A stretch of DNA of 64,000 bases from Citrobacter gillenii (GCF_013337685.1 NZ_SUQN01000004.1:248001-312000); one strand, 5' to 3'. Positions 29,570 to 39,317 are shown, counted from the first letter of the stretch. Notes: generated by a model from the sequence alone, not told the origin. Numbers and translations are program-made.

Positions 29570-30519
29570 CAGAAACGGTACTCTCCCGCCACGAAGAAAC
29601 TGTTACGCTCATTGAAACCGAATTCTGTGAGGACATTAAATTGCGGCGTCATTTCAAACTGGGTACCAATCAGCATATTCCAGGGTGATGTTAGCTTCTG
29701 TTTAACATCAAACCGCCCTTCATTATTCTGGTTCACGGTGTCAATGAGCGGTTGCAGTGCAGCGGGCATATGCAAGTCGGAAAGGCTGCCCCGGAACTCC
29801 TGCTGAACATTCTGGTACATACTCCCCAGCCAGACGCTAAGGTGAGACTCTCCGACGGGCCCCTGGAAACGAAAACGGTATCCCACCCGAGGTGACACCG
29901 TTAGCGCCGAAATTTTGCCATCCAGAATGTCGAAATCAGTACGGGTGTAGTTGGTGTCCACCAACGCAAACCAATTTTCATATCCGCCCGCCAGCGTGAT
30001 CCCGGTTCCCCAGGTCGTGCCTTTGAAGTCGAGAGTAAAATCGATATCCTGCAATTCACCACTCTGATAAAGCTGATGCACCGACGAGGCAATCACCCTG
30101 TCAATACCGGTATAGCGTGTCGGATCGGCATCGACGGAAACGTTCGATACCGATGAACCGCGCGTATGTCCCACTAACCCGTAGATATTGAGAAACGGAA
30201 ACACCCACATATCGATACGCAGGTTTTCTGATTTACTTTGCTCACGGGTATGCCCGGCATCAATATTAAACATATCGGTCGGGATAGCATGGTTACCCAA
30301 CGCCAGCCCTGAAAAACCAATGCTGTCGACGTCAATGTTCTGGCGCATATTCATATAGCTGAGATTGACGCCAAACGGCAACGGAATCGAGTATCCACGG
30401 GCTTTGGCCTCTTCTCCCCAAATGGGAAAGGTACGCTCTTCCGTATCCGCGGCACACGCCACACCAGAAACCAGCAGAAGCGGCACCATCGTATTAGTCC
30501 ATCTCATTATTATCCTCAT
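29569..30519 (-). CDS. Outer-membrane beta-barrel protein of the envelope operon
   Basis: A 316-residue exported protein (signal ending ACAAD). It has an amphipathic strand pattern and the classic C-terminal Bam signal (FFVAGEYRF, terminal Phe). Strand blocks such as GTGITLAGGYENWFALVDTNY and VSPRVGYRFRF suggest a transport-type barrel of about 12 strands. I cannot name the family. It lies 19 bp after one Omp85-like gene and one base before the other, so it is co-expressed with both. Confidence 0.75.
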   Translation of the reverse strand: MRIIMRWTNTMVPLLLVSGVACAADTEERTFPIWGEEAKARGYSIPLPFGVNLSYMNMRQNIDVDSIGFSGLALGNHAIPTDMFNIDAGHTREQSKSENLRIDMWVFPFLNIYGLVGHTRGSSVSNVSVDADPTRYTGIDRVIASSVHQLYQSGELQDIDFTLDFKGTTWGTGITLAGGYENWFALVDTNYTRTDFDILDGKISALTVSPRVGYRFRFQGPVGESHLSVWLGSMYQNVQQEFRGSLSDLHMPAALQPLIDTVNQNNEGRFDVKQKLTSPWNMLIGTQFEMTPQFNVLTEFGFNERNSFFVAGEYRF

Positions 30520-30538
30520 TTATGTCTCGCTTCATTGG

Positions 30539-31654
30539 TTACAGGCCAGCGCCCACATTGAAGTAAACCGCCTCTTCGTTATCACTAAGGGCAACATCAA
30601 TGCCGGTATGCAGACCGTATTCACGGGCGATTAAATAGCGGAATCCCGCGCCCCAACCAACTTCGGTGCTGGAGTAAAGATCGCCTGCATTGTCGGTAGC
30701 ACTCCCCGCGCCTACGAATCCCTGAACAATCCAGCGCGACGTCATTTGCCAGGCAAGCTGTGTTTGCACGGTGCTGACATCATTGCCTTGATAGCGATAA
30801 CGGGAGATCCCACGCAGCGCGATATAAGGACGCGTCATCGGCGGGAGATGTTGGTCATGTCGGGACAGCATTTGATAATTAGTTGCCAGAGAAAGCGTCC
30901 AGTCCCGACTTAGCGGCAAGAAAAATTTGCCATCAAGCGTCAGTAAATCGTAGCGGTAATCGCCCCCAAGGTAGTGACCGTAAAACTGATATTCACCGCT
31001 GAGCGACATACCGTGTCCCGGCCAGAAAAAGTTATCGGTGGTGTCGTATTCTGCGACAATCCCTAAGCCCGATGACGTGCTGCTGTCACCGAGGACGTGT
31101 TTCCAGACGCGGTCGATAACCGGGTTGTTTCGCGCAGAAATATCCATTTTTGCCCAAAACTGTGAGGCCCCTAAAAACACCGGAGAATCACCGACACGAA
31201 ACAATAACTTTTGTATCCCGCCATAACCTTTGGTCTCAGTTTCAATCGCGCGATTGTTGCCGAAACCCGCGAGGTCACCCGAATAGATATCCAGATCGAT
31301 ATTTGCGTAACCTGCCGCAATAAAGTAACGAATATGATCGTCCGTCCAGGTATGCCGGTGGCCGCCCCCCACAAACCAGGTACCGTTATCCGTCGCACCG
31401 CCGCCCAGCGCGGTCATGGCCGGGGGAATGAATTGCCCGTCAACCTGCTGGCCTTTTCCATGAAGAAATAAACCAAACACGCCGCCGCCATAGCCCACGG
31501 CAGGTTCTGTAATCACCACAGGGATGGGTAAAAAGCCGTACCGGTTTTCTTGCAAATAGCGGCTCATATCCAGCATCCCATCTTCAGGATCGATCAGGCC
31601 AACGGCGTGCGCTTGTCCGCAGAAAATCAGCAGCAAAAGGGAGGTTTTTTTCAT
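30539..31654 (-). CDS. Omp85/BamA-like outer-membrane barrel (second copy in operon)
   Basis: A 371-residue exported protein (signal about 17 residues, ending AHA). The strand pattern and residues 280-292 (LRGISRYRYQGND) match the L6 motif of Omp85 barrels. It resembles the protein at 28439-29569 in plan (short N-terminal segment, then barrel), but the two are clearly divergent in sequence. Its ATG overlaps the stop of the MscS-type gene by 4 bp (ATGA), so channel and barrel are translationally coupled. Confidence 0.8.
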   Translation of the reverse strand: MKKTSLLLLIFCGQAHAVGLIDPEDGMLDMSRYLQENRYGFLPIPVVITEPAVGYGGGVFGLFLHGKGQQVDGQFIPPAMTALGGGATDNGTWFVGGGHRHTWTDDHIRYFIAAGYANIDLDIYSGDLAGFGNNRAIETETKGYGGIQKLLFRVGDSPVFLGASQFWAKMDISARNNPVIDRVWKHVLGDSSTSSGLGIVAEYDTTDNFFWPGHGMSLSGEYQFYGHYLGGDYRYDLLTLDGKFFLPLSRDWTLSLATNYQMLSRHDQHLPPMTRPYIALRGISRYRYQGNDVSTVQTQLAWQMTSRWIVQGFVGAGSATDNAGDLYSSTEVGWGAGFRYLIAREYGLHTGIDVALSDNEEAVYFNVGAGL

Positions 31655-33267
31655 GGTGCGGTTCCTTCCGGCGGTATAGCAGGCGCGGCATACCAGTTTT
31701 CTTTCGGCACCCTCACCGCATCATCGGGTTGCAACACAAAATTCGGCGACATGATCTGTACGTTAAATTCGTTGAACACATCCTGAATATGGCTGTACAA
31801 CGCGTTGCGCGCCTCAGCCAATGACTGCCCCGGTAGTAACCTGACCTGCAATTCATAAGAGACATACCAGTCCATTAACGCCAACTGGCGCACAAGCGGC
31901 GGCTGGGATAGATCGATTCCTTTTGCCCGCTTGGCGGCCAGTTCCAGCATGGCATGCACCTGCCGCCAGGGGGTGTCATAACCGATGGTGACACCGACGG
32001 TCAGATTGATACCGCCCCCCGAGTTTTGTGCGCTGAGATTGGTAATTTTGCCGCTGACCACCACCGCGTTCGGCACCGTGACGACGTAATTTTCACGGGT
32101 AATGATTTTGGTAGCGAGCATGCCTATCTCGCTCACCAGTCCTTCGTTATCCGCAACGCGAATAACGTCACCTTTACGCAGGGCGCGGGAGTAGATCAGC
32201 ACCAGCCCGCTCATGGCATGATTCATTACCCCTGCCGACCCGAGTGTCAGCATCAGACCAAAGAACACGCTAATCCCTTTGAACGCCAGTGAATTGGCAC
32301 CAGGAAGGAAGGGATAGGCTGCTGAAAGGGCGAACAACCACACCACCACGGAAATCAGCTTACGCGTCGCCCCCACGGTTTCAGGGTGAATACCGGGAAG
32401 CTGTAAGCGCCCTGCTTCTACCTGATTAAGTACAACTTTAAGCAGCTTAAGAATAAACGCGGTGATAAGAACAATAATCAGGACAATCATCAGCCCCGGT
32501 AATGCCGACGCAATCGACAGCGCGATTTCACGCAGCACCCGTATCGACCAATCACCCAAAGATGTCCCCCAGACACGCGTCCAGGGAAACAGGCTAAATA
32601 CCCAACTGAGCCAGACATACAACGCGACTATGCCCAGCAGAATCATCAATAAGGCATACAAACGTGCCTCGATTGCACCAGTAAAACGCCGCCAGCGCTG
32701 GGGGAGCCAGCTTCTGTTGGCAATGATTCGACGCCGGTAATAACGGCGAACCCATCGCCATGAACGGTACGCGCCATAGAAAAAAAGAATCAGCCCCAGC
32801 AATCCCGCGGCTGTTTTCACCACAGACAGCGCCAGCCAACCGCCGTCAAATTGATCGCGCAACGCCGTCCGCTGGGTCTCCATGCGCACCAGCACCCGCT
32901 GAGCGGCCTGATCGAGGGTCAGATCGTCGCCTTCATCCAGATCGGCTTGCGCCAGCAGCAGCAGCGGTTTGCCGTTCATGACGATCAGCCTTCCCGGCTG
33001 GTTGTAGCGGGTTATCGGCACAATTTTCAGCGGTTCACGCAGGTCCGCCTGCGTAAAATTACGCAGCGTATTACGGATGCGCAACACCCGCTCTTCTGGC
33101 GTGGTTAAGCCAAATTTTGCCTGCAGCATCACAATCGGCTGGTGAAAGATATACACCGTCCGCGCACGTTCCTGTTCCGATGGCTGCTGTCGGGGCTCCG
33201 CCGCGAATGAGGGAAAAGCCAGAGCGCTAATAAAACACATCAAAAAAATGAGCAGTACCTTGTTCAT
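31651..33267 (-). CDS. MscS-family mechanosensitive channel with periplasmic N-terminal domain
   Basis: A 538-residue inner-membrane protein. After a signal peptide (ending SFAAEP) comes a periplasmic region of about 120 residues, then about five membrane helices. The MscS pore and beta domain follow: GLMLTLGSAGVMNHAMSGL, then KGDVIRVADNEGLVSEIGM and VTVPNAVVVSGKITNLS. I chose the ATG at 33267 rather than 33276 because a 21-codon leader ORF ends two bases before it, suggesting coupling. It is the first large gene of a five-gene envelope operon. Osmotic release or lipid/solute movement is plausible, but the role is unknown. Confidence 0.85.
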   Translation of the reverse strand: MNKVLLIFLMCFISALAFPSFAAEPRQQPSEQERARTVYIFHQPIVMLQAKFGLTTPEERVLRIRNTLRNFTQADLREPLKIVPITRYNQPGRLIVMNGKPLLLLAQADLDEGDDLTLDQAAQRVLVRMETQRTALRDQFDGGWLALSVVKTAAGLLGLILFFYGAYRSWRWVRRYYRRRIIANRSWLPQRWRRFTGAIEARLYALLMILLGIVALYVWLSWVFSLFPWTRVWGTSLGDWSIRVLREIALSIASALPGLMIVLIIVLITAFILKLLKVVLNQVEAGRLQLPGIHPETVGATRKLISVVVWLFALSAAYPFLPGANSLAFKGISVFFGLMLTLGSAGVMNHAMSGLVLIYSRALRKGDVIRVADNEGLVSEIGMLATKIITRENYVVTVPNAVVVSGKITNLSAQNSGGGINLTVGVTIGYDTPWRQVHAMLELAAKRAKGIDLSQPPLVRQLALMDWYVSYELQVRLLPGQSLAEARNALYSHIQDVFNEFNVQIMSPNFVLQPDDAVRVPKENWYAAPAIPPEGTAP

Positions 33268-33269
33268 AC

Positions 33270-33335
33270 TCACCATCCCGCATGTGTAAACATACTGACC
33301 AACACTGTCCGCTTAAATGGAACGGTCTTGAGCAT
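33270..33335 (-). CDS. Candidate 21-residue leader peptide of the envelope operon
   Basis: A 21-codon ORF (starts MLKTVPFKRTVLV, ends AGW) has an ideal ribosome site, AAGGAG, seven bases before its ATG. Its TGA stop lies two bases before the ATG of the MscS-type channel gene. That channel ATG has only a weak ribosome site of its own. The arrangement suggests translational coupling or attenuation control. No clear regulatory codon run is visible. Confidence 0.5.
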   Translation of the reverse strand: MLKTVPFKRTVLVSMFTHAGW

Positions 33336-33348
33336 GGTGGAACTCCTT

Positions 33349-33578
33349 TCATTAGCGGAAAAAAAAGTATAGGAAACAAATTGATGAAAGACGCAGTTAA
33401 AAAAAACAATATTTTTACAATTTTAAACATATCAATATTGTTTATAAAAAAGTGCATGCATGATTAGTAGTCTATTGATTAGAAAGGAGGTAATAAAAAA
33501 CAATGATTTTTCGATAAACGGTATCGCGGTCATAAACCGGGTATAGTGGCGCCATAAAATCATTAAAACGGATACACC
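33349..33578. other. AT-rich intergenic region between divergent envelope operon and EamA gene
   Basis: About 230 bp of very AT-rich DNA with A-tracts. It must contain the promoters for both the minus-strand envelope operon and the plus-strand EamA gene. Richness in A-tracts fits H-NS binding. I see no RNA gene. Confidence 0.4.
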
Positions 33579-34487
33579 ATGAGCACTGCAGGGAAAAGTA
33601 ACCCACTGGCGATTGGCGGCCTGGTCGCCTTGACGCTCATCTGGAGCTACAGCTGGATCGCCATGAAACAGGTCACGCTGTACATCGGCTCGTTCGACTT
33701 CACTGCCCTACGCTGCACTTTCGGCGCACTGGTCTTATTTATTGTCCTGATACTTCGAGGCCGAGGGATGCGCCCGACGCCTTTCCGCTATACGCTGGCA
33801 ATTGCTTTGTTGCAGACCTGCGGCATGGTTGGGCTGTCGCAATGGGCGCTGGTCAGCGGCGGGGCTGGTAAGGTCGCGATCCTGAGCTATACCATGCCAT
33901 TCTGGGTGGTGATTATGGCGGCCATGTTTTTGGGCGAACGCATGCGGCGTATACAGTATGCTGCGATTGCGGTAGCGGCATCCGGACTGCTGCTGGTTTT
34001 ACAGCCGTGGCAGATGGACTTCACCTCAATGAAAAGTGCGTTGCTGGCGATCCTGTCGGGGATCAGTTGGGGGGCGAGCGCCATTGTCGCCAAGCGCATG
34101 TATGCCCGTCATCCGAATATCGATCTGCTCGCGCTAACCTCATGGCAGATGCTGTATGCCGCACTGGTAATGAGCCTGGTGGCCTTCCTGGTCCCTCAGC
34201 GCAGCCCTGACTGGCAGCCGGTGGTCTTCTGGGCGTTAGGCTATAGCGCCATACTGGCAACGGCGCTGGCATGGAGTTTATGGCTGTTTGTCCTGCGTAA
34301 CTTACCTGCCAGTATTGCCAGTTTAAGCACATTGGCGGTACCCGTTTGCGGGGTCCTGTTTTCCTGGTGGCTGCTGGGTGAAGAGCCCGGCGTAGTTGAA
34401 GGGAGCGGGATTGTATTGATTGTTGTGGCGCTGGCGATCGTCAGTCTGAAAAAACGGTCCCCTCAGGTGCAGAGCATCAAAAAATAA
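33579..34487 (+). CDS. EamA/DMT-family exporter
   Basis: A 302-residue inner-membrane protein with two EamA repeats (about 10 helices). It opens with [16 protein letters not shown], includes the inter-repeat [15 protein letters not shown], and ends [17 protein letters not shown] in helix 9. This family exports amino acids, nucleobases or drugs; the substrate is unknown. It is monocistronic and ends at a strong hairpin shared with the convergent cybB. Confidence 0.85.
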   Translation: MSTAGKSNPLAIGGLVALTLIWSYSWIAMKQVTLYIGSFDFTALRCTFGALVLFIVLILRGRGMRPTPFRYTLAIALLQTCGMVGLSQWALVSGGAGKVAILSYTMPFWVVIMAAMFLGERMRRIQYAAIAVAASGLLLVLQPWQMDFTSMKSALLAILSGISWGASAIVAKRMYARHPNIDLLALTSWQMLYAALVMSLVAFLVPQRSPDWQPVVFWALGYSAILATALAWSLWLFVLRNLPASIASLSTLAVPVCGVLFSWWLLGEEPGVVEGSGIVLIVVALAIVSLKKRSPQVQSIKK

Positions 34488-34501
34488 GTGGCCCAAAACA
34501 C

Positions 34502-34524
34502 ACGCCCCGCATAATGCGGGGCGT
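34502..34524. terminator. Hairpin between EamA gene and cybB
   Basis: A perfect 10-bp GC-rich stem (ACGCCCCGCA/TGCGGGGCGT) with a three-base loop lies between convergent genes. The U-tract is weak on the plus side. Confidence 0.7.
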
Positions 34525-34536
34525 TGATTATCGACA

Positions 34537-35067
34537 TTACGAACGCTTGCGCGGCATCATGCGTAGCAGGGTATTATCCTGCCAAAAATAGTGATGCATC
34601 AGGGCGGCGGCGGCATGTAGACCAATGACAAAATAGCCCAGTTTTGCCAGCGTCACATGCCAGGACTTCAGCATATCCACAATATCAAAGTTGGCTTCTG
34701 TCGCATGTGGCATAACGATGCCAAAGGCGATCCACGGATTCCCTCGGTTGTACATCATCACCAGACCAATTATCGGCAGGACGATGAACAACAGATAAAT
34801 AACCAGATGCCCAAGATGCGCCATACCGGTCATCATTGGCTTCGGTTTTGGCACAATCGGCGGCGTCGGATATTTAAGTCTGACCAGCAGGCGCGTTACC
34901 ATCAGCGCTAAAATCGTGATGCCGCAGGACACGTGTACCATGTTGAACCCGGGGCGATAGCTGCGCGGGAAAAATCCGCGGAGTTCCATGGCACAGTAGG
35001 TCACAATCACCAATAAAAAAACCAGCCAGTGGATGCCAATTTGCAGGCCAGAATACTTATTCCCCAT
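34537..35067 (-). CDS. cybB: Cytochrome b561 (CybB), superoxide oxidase
   Basis: A 176-residue four-helix inner-membrane dihaem protein, matching E. coli CybB in length and sequence. Haem-ligand histidines are in the first helix (IGIHW), in MVHVSCG, in MAHLGHLV, and near LHAAAALMHHYFW. E. coli CybB oxidises superoxide and passes electrons to ubiquinone. The frame extends to 35103, but the ATG at 35067 has AGGAAG upstream and matches the known N-terminus. Confidence 0.93.
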   Translation of the reverse strand: MGNKYSGLQIGIHWLVFLLVIVTYCAMELRGFFPRSYRPGFNMVHVSCGITILALMVTRLLVRLKYPTPPIVPKPKPMMTGMAHLGHLVIYLLFIVLPIIGLVMMYNRGNPWIAFGIVMPHATEANFDIVDMLKSWHVTLAKLGYFVIGLHAAAALMHHYFWQDNTLLRMMPRKRS

Positions 35068-35228
35068 AACACTTCCTGAGTAAAAACAATGATGCGTCAA
35101 CATAACCAGCTTTTGTTAAAAATTCATTAACTTTGTTAGATCCTTTTCCGTTGATTACGTGTAACCGCAAAAAATAACGATTGCCGGTACCCCGCCAGTA
35201 CAGCGGAATACCGGTTGCAGATGAAGCA

Positions 35229-36128
35229 TTACGTCCCGGTCACCATCAGTACGTCATCGACAAAATTTTTGGCGCGCGGAATATCCGACTCATCCACATG
35301 TTCAATAATCAGCGGAATATTCGGATGGTTTTTAGCGAGTAGTTCCACATACAGCAGATAGTTGAGTGACCCGAGGCCGGCAGCCGGCAGTTCCACCGAA
35401 CCGGCCCCACGGAAGCTATTATGCTCCGCGGCACCGTCACCGAATTTCTCAATAACCACATCAGTTTTTTTGCAGTCCTTGGCGTGGGCAATTTTAATTT
35501 TACCGTCGAGCACGTTGAAGATGCTGTGTAGTGTTTCATCAATAGCATCAATGTTTTTGTCGTCGAAATAGTTGGTGGGATCCAACGCCAGCCCAAGCCC
35601 TGGATGTTCAACATCACGCATCAACCGCGCAACCTGGCTTACCGAACCGATGATGTTGTTGACGTAGTTTTCCACCAGGAAAACCGCCCCATGCTCCCAG
35701 GCAAAGGTAGCCAGCTCTCGGGCGATACTTTTGAATTCCTGATACGCCTCTTCGGTGCTGTTTTGGGGATCGTATAGCCAGTCGCTGTCGACGTTATAAG
35801 TCCCTGTTTCGCTGATCACATACGGCGTACCAAAATCCCTTGCGTGCGCAAGGATCTCTTTTACCGCCGCGATGTTCTCCGCGCGTTTTACCGGATCAGG
35901 ATGCACGAGATTGGTATAAGCTGAAATGGCAACAATGGGCAGATTCGCCTGACGAAACGCGTCACGCACCTGGTGCGCTTTCTGTTTGGTAATGTGTCCA
36001 CGGCTGAGATCAATATCAGTGAATTCGAGGTCGAGCTGTACGCAGCCCATGCCCGCCTGCTTAATCTTCGCAATGGTCTCTTCCAGCGTGTAAGGGTAAT
36101 AACCGGTAAAGATGCCGACGTTAATCAT
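35229..36128 (-). CDS. TIM-barrel sugar isomerase/epimerase (IolE/YcjR-like)
   Basis: A 299-residue xylose-isomerase-like TIM-barrel protein. Metal-ligand positions are suggested by ISETGTYN (Glu), VENYVNN (Glu), ALDPTNYF (Asp), KIAHAKDC (His/Asp) and LIIEHVDES (Glu). Relatives epimerise or isomerise keto-sugars and inositols. It overlaps the Gfo/Idh oxidoreductase gene by 4 bp. This pairing recalls E. coli YcjS/YcjR, where a dehydrogenase makes a 3-keto sugar and the TIM-barrel enzyme epimerises it. It is the last gene of the sugar operon. Confidence 0.8.
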   Translation of the reverse strand: MINVGIFTGYYPYTLEETIAKIKQAGMGCVQLDLEFTDIDLSRGHITKQKAHQVRDAFRQANLPIVAISAYTNLVHPDPVKRAENIAAVKEILAHARDFGTPYVISETGTYNVDSDWLYDPQNSTEEAYQEFKSIARELATFAWEHGAVFLVENYVNNIIGSVSQVARLMRDVEHPGLGLALDPTNYFDDKNIDAIDETLHSIFNVLDGKIKIAHAKDCKKTDVVIEKFGDGAAEHNSFRGAGSVELPAAGLGSLNYLLYVELLAKNHPNIPLIIEHVDESDIPRAKNFVDDVLMVTGT

Positions 36129-37255
36129 TTTGTATTCTCCTGAAGGATTTCATTGAGATAAACCGTTCGTTCTTCCTGTATTGAGAGGTAGCAGGCTTCA
36201 ATACAGGCCAGCGTGCCTACGTTATCTTTTGCGCTGATGTCCGGTTCGACGCCGTGCTCCAGGGCGCACATCAGGTTCGCCATGGTGCCGATAAACGCAT
36301 CCGGGAACCACTGACGTTCCCATTGCGGCATCACCCAGCGATCCGGGTAGTCGCGCGATGCAAGTTTCAACGTGCTGCCGCAATACTCCGGCGGTCGGCG
36401 GTGCCAGCCGAAATCACCTTCTGCCAGCCCATCGGTTCCTTCCACACGCCAGTTGATGTAGTTGTTTTTGGCACAGGGTTCCCCCGGCCAGGCCCAGACA
36501 TCATCCAGGCTGGTCGCGATCAGGCCATTGGCATACTGGAAGGTGTATTGCGTAATACCATCGGTGTGTTCAAAGGTGGTTCGCGGATCAGTGCGGCACA
36601 CAGCGGTCACTTTTATCGGATGACCAAATAAAAAGCGGAAGGCATCGATATGGTGAATCGCCATCGCATACAGCTCGAGCTTTTTGTATTGCTGCAGGAA
36701 GTGCTGCCAGTCGGGTATAGCGCGCATATCAATACTGGCAATCACCGGCGTGCCGATGAGTTGATTATCGAGAATGTACTTCAGCGCCCGCATTGATGGG
36801 TCATAGCGCATATTGGAGTTCACTGCGATGGGAATACCGCTCTGTTGACTCAATCGCACGATTTCACGCCCGGCCTCCAGCGACATCGCCAGCGGTTTCT
36901 GACAAAGAATGGCTTTCACGTTTTTCGCCGGGGAATCTTTAGCGCAGATAAAGCGCACGATCTCTAACTGAATATGCGGCGGTACAGCGATATCAATAAT
37001 CTCAATCTGCGGATCACACACCATCTCCTTCCAGGATGCATACACTTTCGGGATGGCAAACATGTCGGACAGGCGCTGGCTATGGGTGGTATCCAGCGAA
37101 GTGATACCGTAGGTCGTAAAACCGGCTTTCTGATACGCCACCAGATGGCAGTGCTCAACAATAAAGCCGGCCCCGATAATACCGATTCTATAATCTTTTC
37201 TCTGCGGTAACGCCGGACGAGTCGCCTGTTCTAATAAGCGTTCTAACGAATCCAT
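36125..37255 (-). CDS. Gfo/Idh/MocA-family sugar dehydrogenase
   Basis: A 376-residue NAD(P)-dependent oxidoreductase. The Rossmann motif is IGIIGAGFIVEHCHL at about residue 24, the catalytic EKP-type motif appears as CQKPLA, and the substrate-side histidines are in AIHHIDAFRFLFG. The C-terminal alpha/beta domain has the usual length. It probably oxidises a hydroxyl of a sugar or polyol and works with the overlapping TIM-barrel isomerase. The exact substrate is unknown. Confidence 0.85.
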   Translation of the reverse strand: MDSLERLLEQATRPALPQRKDYRIGIIGAGFIVEHCHLVAYQKAGFTTYGITSLDTTHSQRLSDMFAIPKVYASWKEMVCDPQIEIIDIAVPPHIQLEIVRFICAKDSPAKNVKAILCQKPLAMSLEAGREIVRLSQQSGIPIAVNSNMRYDPSMRALKYILDNQLIGTPVIASIDMRAIPDWQHFLQQYKKLELYAMAIHHIDAFRFLFGHPIKVTAVCRTDPRTTFEHTDGITQYTFQYANGLIATSLDDVWAWPGEPCAKNNYINWRVEGTDGLAEGDFGWHRRPPEYCGSTLKLASRDYPDRWVMPQWERQWFPDAFIGTMANLMCALEHGVEPDISAKDNVGTLACIEACYLSIQEERTVYLNEILQENTK

Positions 37256-37312
37256 GATGCCCCCGTTGATGATGATATGCGTTGGCGGCGAGGATCACCT
37301 CGCCGCTGTTGT

Positions 37313-38695
37313 TTAGTGCAGCGCACGGCCTTTCACCACCGAACGCTCTCGCTGTGGTGCAGCACTCCGCTGTTTTTGCAACCAGAATTGTTCAATTTCT
37401 TCCAGCGATTTGCCTTTGGTTTCCGGCAACATCCGTTTGGTGATAATCAGTTGGATCAGACACATCACGGCAAAGAAATAGAATGTGTTGTTACCGCCAA
37501 AGGTGGCGAGCGTAAAAGGAAACAGCCAGACCACCAGGAAATTAAAGATCCACTGGGTAAAGGAGACCAGCGCCACCGCTTTGCTGCGGATCGCGTTAGG
37601 AAACATCTCCGAAACCAACGTCCAGAAAACCGGGCCGATACAGGCAGAAAAACAGGCGATATACGAGAACAAAAAGAACAGCGTCACCCCCGCTGGCAAG
37701 GCATGATGGAACGAGAAGCCGAGGAAAAACAGCGACACACCCATAATCAACGAGCCATAGAGATAAAGCGGGCGGCGCCCTACTCGATCAATTAACACCA
37801 CGCCAACCACGGTGGCTGTCAGGTTAATAATGCCCATAAAGATATTGAAATAGAGCGCGGAGCTTATTGAGAACCCGGCAGCCATCATAATTTTCGGCGC
37901 ATAATCGAGGGCGGCATTACAGCCGATCAACTGCACCAGCACAGCCAGAATCAGGCCTAGCATAATGCTGCTGCGCGCGTCTTTATGAAACAGCGTGCTG
38001 GACTGAGTAGCATGATGGGCCGCGAGGTTTTTCTCCACATCAGCGGTCATTCTTTGCGCTTCATCAGCAGAATAAAAACGTTGCAATATATTTAGCGCTT
38101 TTTGCTTTTGGCCTTTCAGGGTAAGCCAGCGTGGGCTCTCTGGGATAAACAGCAGCCCGACAAAGAATACGACCGCCGGGACAACGCCGGAAATAAACAT
38201 CAACCGCCAGTTATTTTCCAGATCCTTAAGAAAATAGTTGGTCAGATAGGAAAGTAAAATACCCAGCATGATGCACAGTTGATATATCGCAGTCATCCGC
38301 CCACGCATGGAGGCAGGGGCCATTTCCGCGACATACATCGGCGACAAAACCGAAATCGCTCCCACGCTAATCCCACCCAGCAAGCGGTTCAGGATAAATG
38401 TGGTTTCATTCGTGGCGATGCCGGTGCCCACACAGGAAAGACCAAAGATAATGGCAGAAATAATTAAAACACGTTTGCGGCCAAATTTATTAGTGATATA
38501 CCCCGAGCTGAACGAACCGATAATACAGCCAACTAATAATGAACTGACGCCCCAGCCAAGCTGGAGTTCATTCCAGTTAAAGTAAGTCTGAATAAAAGGA
38601 ATAGCACCGGCAATAATCGCGATATCAAAGCCAAACATGATCCCGCCAAAAATAGCCGTGCAGCAGCTAAAGTACAAATAAAATGGATATTTCAT
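37313..38695 (-). CDS. MFS sugar/H+ symporter (sugar porter family)
   Basis: A 460-residue, 12-helix porter. Sugar-porter signatures are clear: NKFGRKR between helices 2 and 3, PESPRWL at the end of helix 6, DRVGRRPLYL between 8 and 9, and PETKGKSLEEIE at the C-terminus. The frame begins at 38716, but AAGGA at proper spacing favours the ATG at 38695. As the only transporter in the operon it should import the pathway substrate, a monosaccharide or polyol. Confidence 0.9.
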   Translation of the reverse strand: MKYPFYLYFSCCTAIFGGIMFGFDIAIIAGAIPFIQTYFNWNELQLGWGVSSLLVGCIIGSFSSGYITNKFGRKRVLIISAIIFGLSCVGTGIATNETTFILNRLLGGISVGAISVLSPMYVAEMAPASMRGRMTAIYQLCIMLGILLSYLTNYFLKDLENNWRLMFISGVVPAVVFFVGLLFIPESPRWLTLKGQKQKALNILQRFYSADEAQRMTADVEKNLAAHHATQSSTLFHKDARSSIMLGLILAVLVQLIGCNAALDYAPKIMMAAGFSISSALYFNIFMGIINLTATVVGVVLIDRVGRRPLYLYGSLIMGVSLFFLGFSFHHALPAGVTLFFLFSYIACFSACIGPVFWTLVSEMFPNAIRSKAVALVSFTQWIFNFLVVWLFPFTLATFGGNNTFYFFAVMCLIQLIITKRMLPETKGKSLEEIEQFWLQKQRSAAPQRERSVVKGRALH

Positions 38696-38816
38696 CGTCA
38701 CAATCCTTACCAGCATACGGGCTTAATGAGGAGAGAACATTGCCCATATCGCCTTGTCGTGTGCCTGCAATAATCCGCTAATGACCAGGCTGTTGCGAAA
38801 CGCAACAGCCGCCACA

Positions 38817-39317
38817 TTATTTAAGTTGTGGTACGTAATTTTCTTTAATCCGCTGACGGCGTGTTACGTAGGCGGGTAGCGGCTGCACGTTCGAACCCTC
38901 GGAAAACCAGGCGAAGGGGTCAGTACTGGCCACCAGCGCGAAATTGGCCCACGGGTTAAACGATCCCGAACGGATAATCACTTTGGCTTGGTGGGCAATC
39001 TCGCTGCACAGTCTTTCATGGCTGGCTTCGCTAAAGTCCGCGCCGGAACCGGTATAAATATCCTGTACCTGACGGTACAGATCCGGATTACAGTCGCGCA
39101 CTTCGCGAGCGAACTGAATATCTTCGACAAAAACCTCCTGGCGCAGGACGCGGAGAATATCCGTCACGTCCGGGATACCTGGCCAAAAACCAAGATCGAT
39201 ACGGTTAGCGTTCGCCGGGATCGGGAAACCAGCATCGGTCACCAGAATAATATCGGTGTGGCCCAGGGTAGACAGCGCTGCTGCCAGTTGAGGATGTAGG
39301 ATACGTTCAGGTCTCAT
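38817..39317 (-). CDS. RbsD/FucU-family sugar mutarotase
   Basis: A 166-residue RbsD/FucU-type protein. The N-terminal LHPQLAAALSTLGHTD carries the catalytic-histidine region, then VTDAGFPIP, and the C-terminal ends in a substrate-loop tyrosine (KENYVPQLK). These enzymes interconvert pyranose, furanose and anomeric forms of sugars before a kinase acts. The ATG at 39317 has GGAGAG upstream. It lies between the kinase and the transporter genes. Confidence 0.85.
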   Translation of the reverse strand: MRPERILHPQLAAALSTLGHTDIILVTDAGFPIPANANRIDLGFWPGIPDVTDILRVLRQEVFVEDIQFAREVRDCNPDLYRQVQDIYTGSGADFSEASHERLCSEIAHQAKVIIRSGSFNPWANFALVASTDPFAWFSEGSNVQPLPAYVTRRQRIKENYVPQLK

